Assembly: GCF_000508185.1 (NCBI RefSeq)
Contig: NZ_AYOY01000154.1
Span: 1-64,000 of the forward strand
Direction: 5' to 3'
Origin: Sphingobium sp. C100
GTDB taxonomy: Bacteria > Pseudomonadota > Alphaproteobacteria > Sphingomonadales > Sphingomonadaceae
Length of the DNA: 64,000 nt
Made by a program: the position numbers and the translations under genes
Shown: in pieces, positions 27,033 to 36,673 of the stretch
How the letters are laid out: each line of letters opens with the position of its first letter
Position numbering within the stretch: the stretch's first letter is position 1
The notes under the pieces: model-generated
What the model was told of the DNA's origin: nothing
The model's database searches: none
Seen by the model: the letters and a program-made list of their open reading frames with translations, nothing else

Positions 27033-29093
27033 TCACTTCGCCGGGACCAGGCGCATCGCCGCGCCGCCGCCCGGCGCCAGCCACAGGTCGTAACGGTCGC
27101 CCTTGCGGACGGTGCGGGTTTCATAGGCGATTTCATGGCGGGCGTCGGTCAGGTAAGTTGCGCCCTCGCCGTCCCTGTAGATTGTGGCGGTATAGCGCTT
27201 GCCCGGTTCCAGATAGTCGAAGCCGAGCGTCACGGTCCGCGCGGTGGCATCATTGACGCCGCCGACATACCAGTCTTCGCTGTTCCGGTCCTTGCGCGCG
27301 AAAATGGCATAATCGCCCACCTCGCCCGCGATCAGGCGGCTTTCGCTCCAGTCGGCCGGCACCTTGCTGATAAAATCCAGTTCCTTCGGGAACGTCTCGA
27401 GCGTTTCGATGAAATCCGCCGCCATCTGGATCGGTGAATAGAGGGCGAGGTAGAGGCCGAGTTGTTTCGCCAGGGTCGAGGCGAGCGGCGCATGGTCCGC
27501 CCCTTCAAGGCTCAGCACGCCCGGCGTGAAATCCATCGGGCCGGACAACATTCGCGTATAGACCAGGGTCGGTTCATGGTCCGGACCGTTGGCGAAGGCG
27601 CCCCAGGCATTATATTCCATGCCGCGCGCGCCTTCGCGCCCGACCCAGTTGGGATAGGTGCGGCGCAGGCCGGTGTCCTTGATCGGTTCATGCGCATTGA
27701 CCGCGACATGATATTTGGCCGCCGTTTCCACGACGCGCAGATGATGCTGCGCCATGCGCTGGCCGTCATGCCATTCCATGCGGGTTTCGCCGGGGGCTTC
27801 GCCCGGCGCGATGATGCCGCCCGCATCGGCGACATAGCCGGTCTTGACGACATCGACGCCCAGTCCGCCATAGAGCCGCATCGCCGCGTCGAGTTGCGCC
27901 TCGTAATTGGCGATATTGCCGCCGGTTTCATGATGGCCGATCAGGTGGACGCCCTTGTCCCTGGCATAGGCGGCAAGGCCCGGCAGGTCGAAATCCGGCG
28001 TCGATTGCGTATAGCTGAAATCGTCGCCATGGCCGAACCAGTCGCCATTCCAGCCCTTGTCCCAGCCTTCGACCAGCACGCCGCGAAAGCCGTGCTTCGC
28101 CGCGAAGTCGATATAGCGTTTCGTCCGCGCGGTGGTCGCGCCATGGTTCGGCCCTTCGGCCCAGGACCAGTCGCCGCGGATCATGCCCCACCAGATGCCG
28201 ATATATTTGGCGGGCCGGAACCAGCGCACATCGCCCAGCTTATTGGGTTCGTTGAGGTTCAGTTCCAGGTCATTGTCGACAAGGCCCGCAGCATCGTCCG
28301 CGATGCGGATCGTGCGCCAGGGCGTGTTGAAGGGCAGGTCGCGGATGACGCGCGCCGCCTGCGACGAGGGGGCGAGCGTCGTGCGGAACTTGCGGCCATC
28401 GCTCCGTTTCAGCCAATAGCCGGCATAATCGACCAGCGCTGCTTCGTGGAAGGACAGGTGTGTGCCGTCGTCCAGTCGCATGGTGATGGGGGTGTGCGCG
28501 GTCGATACGGCATCGATCGCCGTCTTTTGATAGACTTGTTCATAGCGGTTCCATTCGCCGCCGGGAATCCACCAGGCCGTGCCTGCGGGCGCGATGTCGA
28601 ATTCGGTCGTCTCGTCGGCGATGCGCATGGTCTTGAGGCCGGGCTGCTCGGGCAACTCGTAACGGAAGCCGACGCCGTCGTCGAACAGGCGAAAACGGAC
28701 ATTCATGCGGCGGCCGCCCTGCACGTCGGATTGCTGGAAACGGACCAGCAGTTCGTTGTGGCTGTCATTGACGAAGCGGCGCTCGCCCCAGGGCTGTTCC
28801 CATCTCTCCTGGCCGCTTGCCTTGTCCGACCCCGCGATCGAGAAGCCGCGCACCATGTTGAGACCGTCGGTCAGGATGAAGCCGAGCTTCGAGGGCGCGA
28901 TCAGCAGCTTGCCCTTGCGCGAAAGCGACCAGGTCGGGCGGCTGTCATTGTCGGTCGCGACCGTCAGGACGATCGATCCGTCGGGCGAGGCGGCGGTGAC
29001 GGCGGGCCGGTCCTGCTGCGCGAAGGCCGGCGTCACCAGGGCGAACGGCAGGACCAGCGCGCAGGCGCGCAGCGACGGGTTCAGCAATGACAT
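27033..29093 (-). CDS. glycoside hydrolase family 97 (SusB-like alpha-glucosidase)
   Basis: A 686-residue exported enzyme with a signal peptide ending in AFAQ. It has an N-terminal beta-sandwich (about residues 28-290) and a TIM barrel with KYIGIWWGMI, FRGVLVEGWDKGWNGDW, VNAHEPIKDTGLRRTYPN and LSLEGADHAPL, then a C-terminal beta domain. GH97 members cleave alpha-glucosidic or alpha-galactosidic ends; the glutamates in NAHEP suggest the inverting glucosidase group, consistent with the amylase neighbours. It lies five bases after the GH13 glucosidase and is last in the TonB receptor - amylase - glucosidase - GH97 operon. Confidence 0.9.
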   Translation of the reverse strand: MSLLNPSLRACALVLPFALVTPAFAQQDRPAVTAASPDGSIVLTVATDNDSRPTWSLSRKGKLLIAPSKLGFILTDGLNMVRGFSIAGSDKASGQERWEQPWGERRFVNDSHNELLVRFQQSDVQGGRRMNVRFRLFDDGVGFRYELPEQPGLKTMRIADETTEFDIAPAGTAWWIPGGEWNRYEQVYQKTAIDAVSTAHTPITMRLDDGTHLSFHEAALVDYAGYWLKRSDGRKFRTTLAPSSQAARVIRDLPFNTPWRTIRIADDAAGLVDNDLELNLNEPNKLGDVRWFRPAKYIGIWWGMIRGDWSWAEGPNHGATTARTKRYIDFAAKHGFRGVLVEGWDKGWNGDWFGHGDDFSYTQSTPDFDLPGLAAYARDKGVHLIGHHETGGNIANYEAQLDAAMRLYGGLGVDVVKTGYVADAGGIIAPGEAPGETRMEWHDGQRMAQHHLRVVETAAKYHVAVNAHEPIKDTGLRRTYPNWVGREGARGMEYNAWGAFANGPDHEPTLVYTRMLSGPMDFTPGVLSLEGADHAPLASTLAKQLGLYLALYSPIQMAADFIETLETFPKELDFISKVPADWSESRLIAGEVGDYAIFARKDRNSEDWYVGGVNDATARTVTLGFDYLEPGKRYTATIYRDGEGATYLTDARHEIAYETRTVRKGDRYDLWLAPGGGAAMRLVPAK

Positions 29094-29098
29094 TCTCC

Positions 29099-30706
29099 TT
29101 ATTCCTCGATCATCAGCGCGCCATAGGCGGGCAGGGTGCCGGGGGTCGCGCCGTTGACGGCGGTGACGATCCGGTTGGTCGCGGCGATTTCTTCGGGCCA
29201 GGGGGCGGGCATGGAGGACAGGTTGAACAGGCAGAGCAGCGACTGGCCGTTGGCCCGACGCCGGAACAACAGCCGCTGTTCATCCGCCAGCATGATGTCG
29301 AGGCTGCCATGGCGCAGCGCGGGATTGGCCTTGCGCAGCGCCAGCATGGCGCGGGTGAAGTTGAGCAGGGAGGCGGGATCGGCCTCCTGCGCGTCGACCG
29401 CCAGCGCCAGATGATCCTCGCCATGGGGCAGCCACGGCTCGGCGTTGGAGAAGCCCGCCTGCGCGGCGTCGGCGGCCCAGGGCAGCGGCGTGCGGGCGCC
29501 GTCGCGCGACAGGGTCAGCGGCCAGTTGGCGATCGCTTCGGGGTCCTGCAACCGCTCAAAGGGGATATCGACCTGGGTGATGCCCAGTTCCTCGCCCTGG
29601 TAGAGGATGGCGTTGCCGCGCAGCGCGACGAGCAGCATCGCCTTCAGCCGGGAGAAAGCGGCGCGATCCTCCGGCGCGCACCAGCGCGACAGGGCGCGGG
29701 GCGCGTCATGATTTTCGAACGCCCAGCTGGGCCAGCCCATGCCGGGTTCGTCCGGCCAGCGCTCGACCGTGTCCCTGACCAGCGCGGGCGTGAGCGCGGG
29801 GGCATAGAGGAAGTTGAAGCCATAGGCGCTGTTGAGCCGGGTTTCGCCGGCGGTATAGGCCTTCATCTCCGTTTCCGCGAGGTCGCCGCCGACCTCCGCC
29901 ACGGTGAAGATCGCGCCATATTCGTCGCACAGCGCGCGGATGCGCTCGACAAAGCCGATCACGCCGGGATGCGACTGATTATAGCGGCGGATCTGGAAAT
30001 CGAAGGGGCGGGTGCGCGGTTTGCCGTCGTCCGGCGCGGGCGGATTGTCGCGCAATTGCGGGTCATGCATCGCATGGTTGAGCGCGTCCAGCCGGAAGCC
30101 ATCCACGCCCCGGTCGAGCCAGAAGCGCATCGCGTCGAGCAGCGCGTCCTGCACCGCCATATTATGGACGTTGAGCTGCGGCTGGCTGGTCAGGAACTGG
30201 TGCATATAATATTGGCCGCGCCGCGCGTCCCAGGTCCAGGCCGGCCCGCCAAAGACGGACTGCCAGTTATTGGGCGGGCTGCCGTCGGCCTTGGGGTCGG
30301 CCCAGACATACCAGTCGGCCTTGTCTCCGGTGCGCGCCGCGCGGCTTTGCGCGAACCAGTCATGCAGGTCGGAGCTATGGGCGTAGACCTGGTCGATCGT
30401 GACCTTGAGGCCCAGCTCATGCGCGCGGGCGATCAGTGCATCGAAATCGGCGAGCGTGCCGAAAATCGGATCGACGCCGCAATAGTCGGCGATGTCATAA
30501 CCGAAATCGCGCATCGGCGAGGTGAAGAAAGGCGAGATCCAGATCGCGTCGGCGCCGAGGCGCGCAATATGCTCCAGCCTTTGGGTGATGCCATTGAGGT
30601 CACCGATGCCGTCGTCATTGCTGTCCTGAAAGCTGCGCGGATAGATCTGGTAGATCACCGCGCCCTTCCACCAGGGCTGGTCGGTCGAAATCTGGTCAGG
30701 GGTCAT
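29099..30706 (-). CDS. GH13 alpha-glucosidase, cytoplasmic
   Basis: A 535-residue GH13 enzyme of the oligo-1,6-glucosidase/alpha-glucosidase group. It opens with WWKGAVIYQIYPRSFQDSN. The nucleophile Asp is in VDGFRLDALNH, the acid/base Glu in TVAEVGGD and the stabilising Asp in FENHDAPR. There is no signal peptide, so it acts on imported maltodextrins in the cytoplasm. The ATG at 30706 was chosen; an in-frame ATG at 30745 would overlap the amylase gene by 26 bases. It is co-transcribed with the amylase before it and the GH97 gene after it. Confidence 0.92.
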   Translation of the reverse strand: MTPDQISTDQPWWKGAVIYQIYPRSFQDSNDDGIGDLNGITQRLEHIARLGADAIWISPFFTSPMRDFGYDIADYCGVDPIFGTLADFDALIARAHELGLKVTIDQVYAHSSDLHDWFAQSRAARTGDKADWYVWADPKADGSPPNNWQSVFGGPAWTWDARRGQYYMHQFLTSQPQLNVHNMAVQDALLDAMRFWLDRGVDGFRLDALNHAMHDPQLRDNPPAPDDGKPRTRPFDFQIRRYNQSHPGVIGFVERIRALCDEYGAIFTVAEVGGDLAETEMKAYTAGETRLNSAYGFNFLYAPALTPALVRDTVERWPDEPGMGWPSWAFENHDAPRALSRWCAPEDRAAFSRLKAMLLVALRGNAILYQGEELGITQVDIPFERLQDPEAIANWPLTLSRDGARTPLPWAADAAQAGFSNAEPWLPHGEDHLALAVDAQEADPASLLNFTRAMLALRKANPALRHGSLDIMLADEQRLLFRRRANGQSLLCLFNLSSMPAPWPEEIAATNRIVTAVNGATPGTLPAYGALMIEE

Positions 30707-30719
30707 GCGTTGGTCCGGG

Positions 30720-32549
30720 TCAGGGTTGAGCGGCGCAGACGGCATAGCCGAAGGCGGGCAGGGTGAGGGTCAGGGACCCCGGCGCGGCGGGCGCGCCGGG
30801 GCAGGCGCCCGACAGGGAGGTGAAACGGGCGCTGGCCGGATCGACCGCAATCTGCGCGGTGAGGGGCGCGCTGCCGGTATTGAAGGCGACCAGCACCTCG
30901 CGGTCATTGTCGGGATCGAAGCGGGAGACGGCGAAAAGGCCGGGCTGGTCCGAGCTGGCGCGCAACAAAGTCGCACCGCGCGACAAGGCGGGGGTGGCGC
31001 GGCGGATTCGCGCCAATGCGGATATTGCGCGGTAGAGCGGGTGGTCGGCATCGAAATTGCCGATCGCGGTCGTGGCGCGGGTGCCCACGAGCCGATCGGC
31101 ATTATATTCCGCCACCTGCGAGGCGAACATGTCCTGCCGCGCCTGCTGGTCGTTGCCGGTGCCGGCAAAACCCTGTTCATCGCCATAATAGAGCGTCGGC
31201 ACGCCGCGCAGCGTCAGCAGCATCGCATGGCCCAGCAGGTCGCGCGCCAGTTCCTCCTGCGCGCCGATGCCGGGCCGGGCCTCGCGCAGGAAGAAGGCGA
31301 AGCGGCCCGCGTCATGATTGCCAAGGAAGGTCGGCAGTTGCAGCGCCGCCGCCTTGCCGCCCGCATATAGCGCGTCATCGTCGGTCAGGCGGGCGAGCAG
31401 GTCGGTGCCGGTCTTGCCGCTCGCCGCATCGACGGCGGCGCGCATGAAGGCGAAGTCGAGCACGGCGGGGAAGGACGCGTTGCGGGTCCAGCTCGCCAGC
31501 AAGGCGGGATCATAGTCGCCGGTCGCCACTTCGCCGAAGATATGGAAATTGGGGATGCCCTTCGCTGCGGCATGGGCGCGGATGGCGGGGATGAAGGCGC
31601 GCCAGAATTCCGCATTCACATGTTTGGCGGTATCGATGCGATAGCCGTCGATGCCGAAACGGTCGATCCAGCCCTGATAGATGGCGATGAAGCCGGCGAC
31701 CACGCGCGGGTCTTCGGTCGCCAGGTCATCCAGCCCCACGAAATCGCCATATTGCGCGCTCTCGCCGCGCCAGTCGGTGTCGCCGCGATTATGATAATAG
31801 ACAGGATCGTTGAGCCAGGCGGGAACCTTCACCCGTTCCTCGCCCTGTGGAATGACAGGCGTGTAGGCGAAGGACGGATCGGTCAGCTTCGCCCAATTGG
31901 CGGCGCTCTCGACATGATCGCCGGCGAAGCCAGCATTGATCGGCGGGCCATCCATGCCGCCCCGGCGCGAGAAGGGATAGTCGGCCTTGCTGCGATAGGG
32001 CGCGGCGCCGGTGGGACTTTCGCGATATTGAATGACGTCGGCGGTGTGGTTGGCGATGATGTCCATATAGACTTTCATCCCGCGGGCATGGGCCGCGTCG
32101 ACCAGCGCCCTGAAGTCTGCTTCGGTGCCGAAATGCGGATCGACCGTGGTGAAGTCGGTCACCCAATAGCCGTGATAGCCCGCGCTTTCCTGGCCCGGTC
32201 CGCCCTGGACGGGCTTGTTCTTGAAGATCGGCGCCAGCCAGATGGCGGTCGCGCCCAGACCCTGGATGTAATCGAGCTTTTGCGTCAGCCCCTTGAGGTC
32301 GCCGCCATGATAGAAGGCCCGCGACGTGGGGTCGTAGCCGGTCTGGAGCGGGCCGCCTTTCAGCCCGCCCTTGTCGTTGCTTGCATCGCCATTGGCGAAA
32401 CGATCGGGCAGGACGAAATAGACGATTTCCTGTTCGGGTGAACGCGCGCGCAGGTCGGACAGGGTGTCCGCGCGCGCCATCGTCACGCCCGCCAGGGCCG
32501 CAGCCAATCCGGCGGCCGTCACGAGGATATTCGTGGCCGTTCGACCCAT
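30720..32549 (-). CDS. secreted GH13 alpha-amylase-type enzyme
   Basis: A 609-residue enzyme with a signal peptide (residues 1-27, ending MARA). It shows YFVLPDRFANGD, YHGGDLKGLTQKLDYI, MDIIANHTADV, GIDGYRIDTAKHV (nucleophile Asp), HIFGEVATGD (acid/base Glu) and FLGNHDAGRF, the conserved GH13 regions I-IV. It probably acts in the periplasm on starch oligosaccharides taken up by the TonB receptor encoded just upstream. A strong hairpin lies in the 68-bp gap between the two genes. Exact product specificity (amylase, neopullulanase or cyclomaltodextrinase) cannot be resolved. Confidence 0.9.
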   Translation of the reverse strand: MGRTATNILVTAAGLAAALAGVTMARADTLSDLRARSPEQEIVYFVLPDRFANGDASNDKGGLKGGPLQTGYDPTSRAFYHGGDLKGLTQKLDYIQGLGATAIWLAPIFKNKPVQGGPGQESAGYHGYWVTDFTTVDPHFGTEADFRALVDAAHARGMKVYMDIIANHTADVIQYRESPTGAAPYRSKADYPFSRRGGMDGPPINAGFAGDHVESAANWAKLTDPSFAYTPVIPQGEERVKVPAWLNDPVYYHNRGDTDWRGESAQYGDFVGLDDLATEDPRVVAGFIAIYQGWIDRFGIDGYRIDTAKHVNAEFWRAFIPAIRAHAAAKGIPNFHIFGEVATGDYDPALLASWTRNASFPAVLDFAFMRAAVDAASGKTGTDLLARLTDDDALYAGGKAAALQLPTFLGNHDAGRFAFFLREARPGIGAQEELARDLLGHAMLLTLRGVPTLYYGDEQGFAGTGNDQQARQDMFASQVAEYNADRLVGTRATTAIGNFDADHPLYRAISALARIRRATPALSRGATLLRASSDQPGLFAVSRFDPDNDREVLVAFNTGSAPLTAQIAVDPASARFTSLSGACPGAPAAPGSLTLTLPAFGYAVCAAQP

Positions 32550-32580
32550 GGGGACACCCTTTTGCTAGAACCCGTTGAGG

Positions 32581-32604
32581 CCCGGCGACCGCAAGGCCGC
32601 CGGG
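32581..32604 (-). terminator. intercistronic hairpin between TonB receptor and amylase
   Basis: CCCGGCG (32581-32587) pairs with CGCCGGG (32598-32604) across a 10-base loop, 14 bp downstream of the receptor stop. There is no T-run. It could be a leaky terminator or an RNA-processing hairpin keeping receptor mRNA above hydrolase mRNA. Confidence 0.5.
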
Positions 32605-32617
32605 ACAAGTCTACACG

Positions 32618-35338
32618 TCAGAAGCGGTAGTTGAAGCCCGCCATGAAGCGGCGGCCATAGCTTTGATAGTTGCGGATCTGGATCGATGCGCCGGTATCGA
32701 CCGAGACGAAGGGTTCGTCGGTGAGATTCTGGCCCTGGAGGAAGACGGAGAGACCCTCCAGCGCGCTGCCCTTCTGGAAATCATAGCCGATCTGGCCATC
32801 GACAATGGTTTCCGCCAGCGCCCGGCGCAACTCGCGCTCGCCGCCGAAGCCGACGAACTGGCCGACGAAGGAGGAACGGTAGCGGACCGACCCGCGCGCC
32901 GAGAAGCCCCATTTTTCAAAGAAGAGCGTGCCGTTCGCCACCCAGCGCGAATAATCGGGCAGGTCTTCGGCCGCCGCATCCGCGCCCGGCTTGATGCTGG
33001 TCTTGGTATAACCCATGCCGCCCGTCAGGCCAAAGCCCTCCAGCGCCGGGGTGATGACCTCGAACGGCACCGTTCCCGCGACCTCCAAACCGTAGAGCTT
33101 GCCGCCCTGGCCGTTGACCGGCCGGGTGATGGTGCCGACCATGTCGGTGACGCCTGGCGGCAGCGTCACGGGCAGGCCGGTATAATCGAACGGCACCGTC
33201 TCCCGATAGACGTAGCTTTGCAGCTTCTTGTAGAAGAGCTGGAGGCCGACATAGCCCTTGGTGCCGAAATATTTCTCGAAATTGAGGTCGGCCGCCCAGG
33301 CGCGATAGGGGCGCAGCGTCGGCGCGCCGCCAGTGCCGGTGATGATGCCGCTGGCGGTGTTGTAGCCATAATCGAGGCTGACCTTCATATCCTCGAAGCG
33401 GGGGCGCTGGATCTCGCGCGCGCCCGACAGGCGGATGACGAAGTCGGTCGGAAAACGCAGCGACAGGTTCATGCTGGGCAGCACGTCCCAATAATTGGCG
33501 CCGCGCGTGGTCGGCACCAGGTCGGCCGCCGCCAGGTTCACGAAGCCGCTCGACTTCTGTTCCGTATTCTGGGCCAGCACGCCGATATTGCCGGTGAGTT
33601 CGGCCGAACCGACCGGCGCCTTGATGTCGGCCATCAGATAGGCGGACATGACCCGTTCGGTCACCGAATAGGCCTTGGCCGGCACGTCCTTGCTGGGGTT
33701 GAGCGTCCGCACATAGACGCCATCGGCCAGCAGCTGGAAAGGATCATAGGACAGGATCGGGCCGACGCCGATGAAGCCCAGATTGGTGGCGCTCAGGCGA
33801 TATTGTTCGGGCAGCGCCAGCGCGGTCGCGCCATTCGCCAGGTTGAGGAAATATTCCTCCGGCGTCTTGGACTTGGTGCGGTCGGTATAGCCCAGGCCCG
33901 CCGTGACCTTCGACAGGAAGGCGCTCTCTATCTCCTTGCCGAACTCGATCTGATAGCTTTTCAGCTCATCGTCGATGATGCGGTCATTATAATAGCCTTC
34001 CTGATGGCCGAGCGGCGCCCCTGCGCCCCAGCCGAGCGGATCGGTCAGCACCATCAGGTCCGGGTTGCTGTAGTCGAGCTGGCTGGACGTGAAGCGGGTG
34101 CCCGTCCCGGTGCTCACGAAATCCAGCGTGTCGGTGGCGCCGACGCCCGCGCCGGGACCGGTGCCCGCGTTGGATTCGAGCGACAATTCGCTGCGGTCGG
34201 TGCGCGAATACCCAAAATCGAAGCTGGCCGACCAGCCGTCGTCGCCGGTATATTTGGCGTTGAAGCCGCCCGAGAAGATGGTCGATTTGCGCTCATAGCC
34301 GTGATTGTTGACCACGGCCTCGACGCCGGTGAAGGTGCCGCTGTTGATGAAATTGCCGTCTTTCTGAACGCTGCCCGGCACCAAGGTCGCGCCGCTCCAG
34401 AACAGCGGGAATTCCACGCCGCGCTTGATCTGCTTGTCCTTGAAGTCGCCATAGAAGCCATCGAAGGTCAGCATGAGCGTATCGGTGGCCTGCACCTGCA
34501 CGCTGCCCTGAATGCCGAGCCGTTCAAGCTGGGTGGAAACGCCAAAGGGCTTGATGCCGCCAATCACCTTGTCGCCATCGGCGGTGTCGGCATAGCCCCA
34601 GGCTTCGAACTCCTTGGACTGATAGGGTTCGTCGCTATAGGCGACCGACAGGGCGACGCCGATCCGGTCGCCGGCGAACTGGTCGACATAGGTGCCGGTC
34701 AGGCGATAGCCCTTGTCCTTGCTGTCGGCATTGACCTTGCCAAGATCGGCATAGACGCCGCGTGCGCCCACCGCGATCATCTGCTTGCCATAATCGAGCG
34801 GGCGGATGGTGCGGATGTCGACCGTGCCGACCAGACCCTGGTGGATGAGGTTCGCCTGCGGCGTCTTGTAGACATCGACCCGGCTGACGACCTCGGCCGG
34901 ATATTGGTCGAACTCGACATTGCGCTGTTCGCCGGTCGAAGTTTGCGGGCGGCCGTTGAGCGTGGTGGAGGACAGGTCGGCGCTGGCGCCGCGGATCGCG
35001 ATGGAATTGGCGCGGCCGAACAGGCGCTGCGACGTCAGGCCCGGCAGGCGGGCGATGGATTCGCCGATCGACGCGTCGGGCAGCTTGCCGATATCCTCGG
35101 CCGATACGGACTCGACGATCGTCTGGGCATTTTTCTTGACGTTGACCGCGCTTTCCAGCGCGGCGCGGAAGCCGGTGACGACGATGGTGCTGGGGGCGTC
35201 ATCCTGCGGCGCGGTTTCAGCCTGGGGAGCGCCTGGCTGTGGCGCGTCCTGCGCGATAGCGGGCGCCGTGCCGGCTGCGACAATGATCGCAAGAATGGAA
35301 GCGCCCAGCAACTGGACGCGGTCGATATGATTGGCCAC
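32618..35338 (-). CDS. TonB-dependent receptor for alpha-glucans/maltodextrins
   Basis: A 906-residue outer-membrane transporter. The start is GTG at 35338, five bases after GGAGAGGA; a longer frame to 35425 lacks an RBS. Residues 1-30 are a signal peptide ending in AIAQ, then a TonB-box-like STIVVTGFR, a plug domain (about 60-180, with LPDASIGESIARLPG and SIAIRGASADLSSTTLNG) and a 22-strand barrel ending in Phe (NYRF). Substrate assignment rests on the operon of amylase, glucosidase and GH97 genes and on the divergent LacI regulator, as in Caulobacter and Xanthomonas maltodextrin loci. Confidence 0.92.
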   Translation of the reverse strand: MANHIDRVQLLGASILAIIVAAGTAPAIAQDAPQPGAPQAETAPQDDAPSTIVVTGFRAALESAVNVKKNAQTIVESVSAEDIGKLPDASIGESIARLPGLTSQRLFGRANSIAIRGASADLSSTTLNGRPQTSTGEQRNVEFDQYPAEVVSRVDVYKTPQANLIHQGLVGTVDIRTIRPLDYGKQMIAVGARGVYADLGKVNADSKDKGYRLTGTYVDQFAGDRIGVALSVAYSDEPYQSKEFEAWGYADTADGDKVIGGIKPFGVSTQLERLGIQGSVQVQATDTLMLTFDGFYGDFKDKQIKRGVEFPLFWSGATLVPGSVQKDGNFINSGTFTGVEAVVNNHGYERKSTIFSGGFNAKYTGDDGWSASFDFGYSRTDRSELSLESNAGTGPGAGVGATDTLDFVSTGTGTRFTSSQLDYSNPDLMVLTDPLGWGAGAPLGHQEGYYNDRIIDDELKSYQIEFGKEIESAFLSKVTAGLGYTDRTKSKTPEEYFLNLANGATALALPEQYRLSATNLGFIGVGPILSYDPFQLLADGVYVRTLNPSKDVPAKAYSVTERVMSAYLMADIKAPVGSAELTGNIGVLAQNTEQKSSGFVNLAAADLVPTTRGANYWDVLPSMNLSLRFPTDFVIRLSGAREIQRPRFEDMKVSLDYGYNTASGIITGTGGAPTLRPYRAWAADLNFEKYFGTKGYVGLQLFYKKLQSYVYRETVPFDYTGLPVTLPPGVTDMVGTITRPVNGQGGKLYGLEVAGTVPFEVITPALEGFGLTGGMGYTKTSIKPGADAAAEDLPDYSRWVANGTLFFEKWGFSARGSVRYRSSFVGQFVGFGGERELRRALAETIVDGQIGYDFQKGSALEGLSVFLQGQNLTDEPFVSVDTGASIQIRNYQSYGRRFMAGFNYRF

Positions 35339-35466
35339 TTTTATCCTCTCCCCTTGCCACCGGACAAACCCTGAGGGGCCGGTGCAAAACCCGTGCATCC
35401 CGCGAATGTGGTCGTGCAGCGCCACTTCTCCGCGATGACGCCTGTCTTACGCCCGGTCGGGCCGGT

Positions 35467-35495
35467 CGGACAGAAGGCATACGTATACGCATAAT
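35467..35495 (+). promoter_or_regulatory. candidate lacI promoter with overlapping palindrome
   Basis: In the 288-bp divergent gap (35339-35626), CGGACA (35467-35472), a 17-bp spacer and CATAAT (35490-35495) look like a sigma-70 promoter reading towards lacI. A perfect ATACGTAT palindrome with a central CG (35479-35486) and GTATAC (35483-35488) fall in the spacer, as expected for a LacI-family operator. No other clear element is seen in the gap. Confidence 0.35.
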
Positions 35496-35626
35496 ATGCA
35501 CGGCCCTTCGGCGGCAGCGACTGTGGCCGCGGCGCAACGCGACGCCATCACGGGACGGACGCAATTGCCTTGCTTTCCCGACGCTCCTACCATGGCTGTT
35601 GCGCATGGGTCGCACGGGAGACACAG

Positions 35627-36661
35627 ATGGGACGCCAGCCGAGCAGCAAGCCGACCAGCTTCGACATCGCCTATCTCGCCGGCGTTTCGCAGCCGACCGT
35701 CAGCCGTGCGCTGCGCGGCTCGCGATCCGTCAGCCTCGCCACGCGCCAGCGGATCGAGGCGATCGCGCGCGAGCTGAATTATTCGGTCGACAAGAATGCG
35801 TCCTCCCTCCGTTCACAACGGTCGAACACCATCGCCCTGCTGTTCTTCGAAGATCCCACGCCCGACGAATCCAACATCAACCCCTTCTTCCTGTCGATGT
35901 TGGGGTCGATCACCCGGCAATGCGCGGCGCGGGGGCTGGACCTGCTGATCTCGTTCCAGAAGATGGAGGATGACTGGCATGTCCGCTATCAGGACAGCCA
36001 TCGCGCCGACGGCCTCATCCTGCTCGGCTATGGCGACTATACGCTCTACAAGAGCCGGCTGGAGCAACTGGTCGGCCATGGCACCCATTTCGTGCGCTGG
36101 GGATCGGTGGACGAAGGCAATATCGGCGCGACCGTTGGTTCGGACAATGTCGGCGCCGGGCGGTTGGCGGGCGACCATCTGCTGGAGCTGGGGCGACGAC
36201 GCATCGCCTTCCTGGGTCATGCCGACGAACATTATCCCGAATTCGCCGATCGCTATCAGGGGCTATGTGCGGCGATGCTGGCGCAGGGGATCGCGCCCGA
36301 ACCCGCGTTGCAGGTCGATGCGTTGACCGCCGAGGATGCCGGCCATGCCGCAGCGCAGGCGTTGATCGCACGCGGTGTGGCGTTCGACGCGATCTTCGCC
36401 GCCAGCGACCTCATTGCCATTGGCGCGATGCGCGCGCTCGCCGAGGCGGGGCTGAACGTCCCGCATGATGTGGCGATCGTGGGTTTCGACGATATCCCGG
36501 CCGCCAGCCTCACCAGCCCGCCGCTCACCACGATCATGCAGGACATGAAGGGCGCGGGCGAATTGCTGGTCGATGCCGTGCTGGCGCAGGTCGAGGAAAG
36601 GCCGTTGCCGCGCACTACGCTTCCCGCGCGGCTGGTGGTTCGGCGCAGCAGTGCGGGATAG
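35627..36661 (+). CDS. LacI-family transcriptional regulator of the alpha-glucan locus
   Basis: A 344-residue repressor. The N-terminal helix-turn-helix and hinge (FDIAYLAGVSQPTVSRALRG) are followed by a periplasmic-binding-protein-like core with GSDNVGAGRLAGDHLLELGRRRIAFLGH and ASDLIAIGAMRALAEAGLNVPHDVAIVGFDD. ATG 35627 follows GGGAG by six bases; an in-frame ATG at 35570 adds a non-conserved leader. Divergent orientation from the TonB receptor operon makes that operon the likely target, with maltose or a maltodextrin as inducer by analogy with MalR-type regulators. Confidence 0.92.
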   Translation: MGRQPSSKPTSFDIAYLAGVSQPTVSRALRGSRSVSLATRQRIEAIARELNYSVDKNASSLRSQRSNTIALLFFEDPTPDESNINPFFLSMLGSITRQCAARGLDLLISFQKMEDDWHVRYQDSHRADGLILLGYGDYTLYKSRLEQLVGHGTHFVRWGSVDEGNIGATVGSDNVGAGRLAGDHLLELGRRRIAFLGHADEHYPEFADRYQGLCAAMLAQGIAPEPALQVDALTAEDAGHAAAQALIARGVAFDAIFAASDLIAIGAMRALAEAGLNVPHDVAIVGFDDIPAASLTSPPLTTIMQDMKGAGELLVDAVLAQVEERPLPRTTLPARLVVRRSSAG

Positions 36662-36673
36662 CGATCCCAAGGC

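Noticed and set aside
32663-35374. 903-residue plus-strand ORF opposite the TonB receptor
   Set aside because: It mirrors the receptor frame almost exactly; the receptor has a signal peptide, TonB box and terminal Phe.
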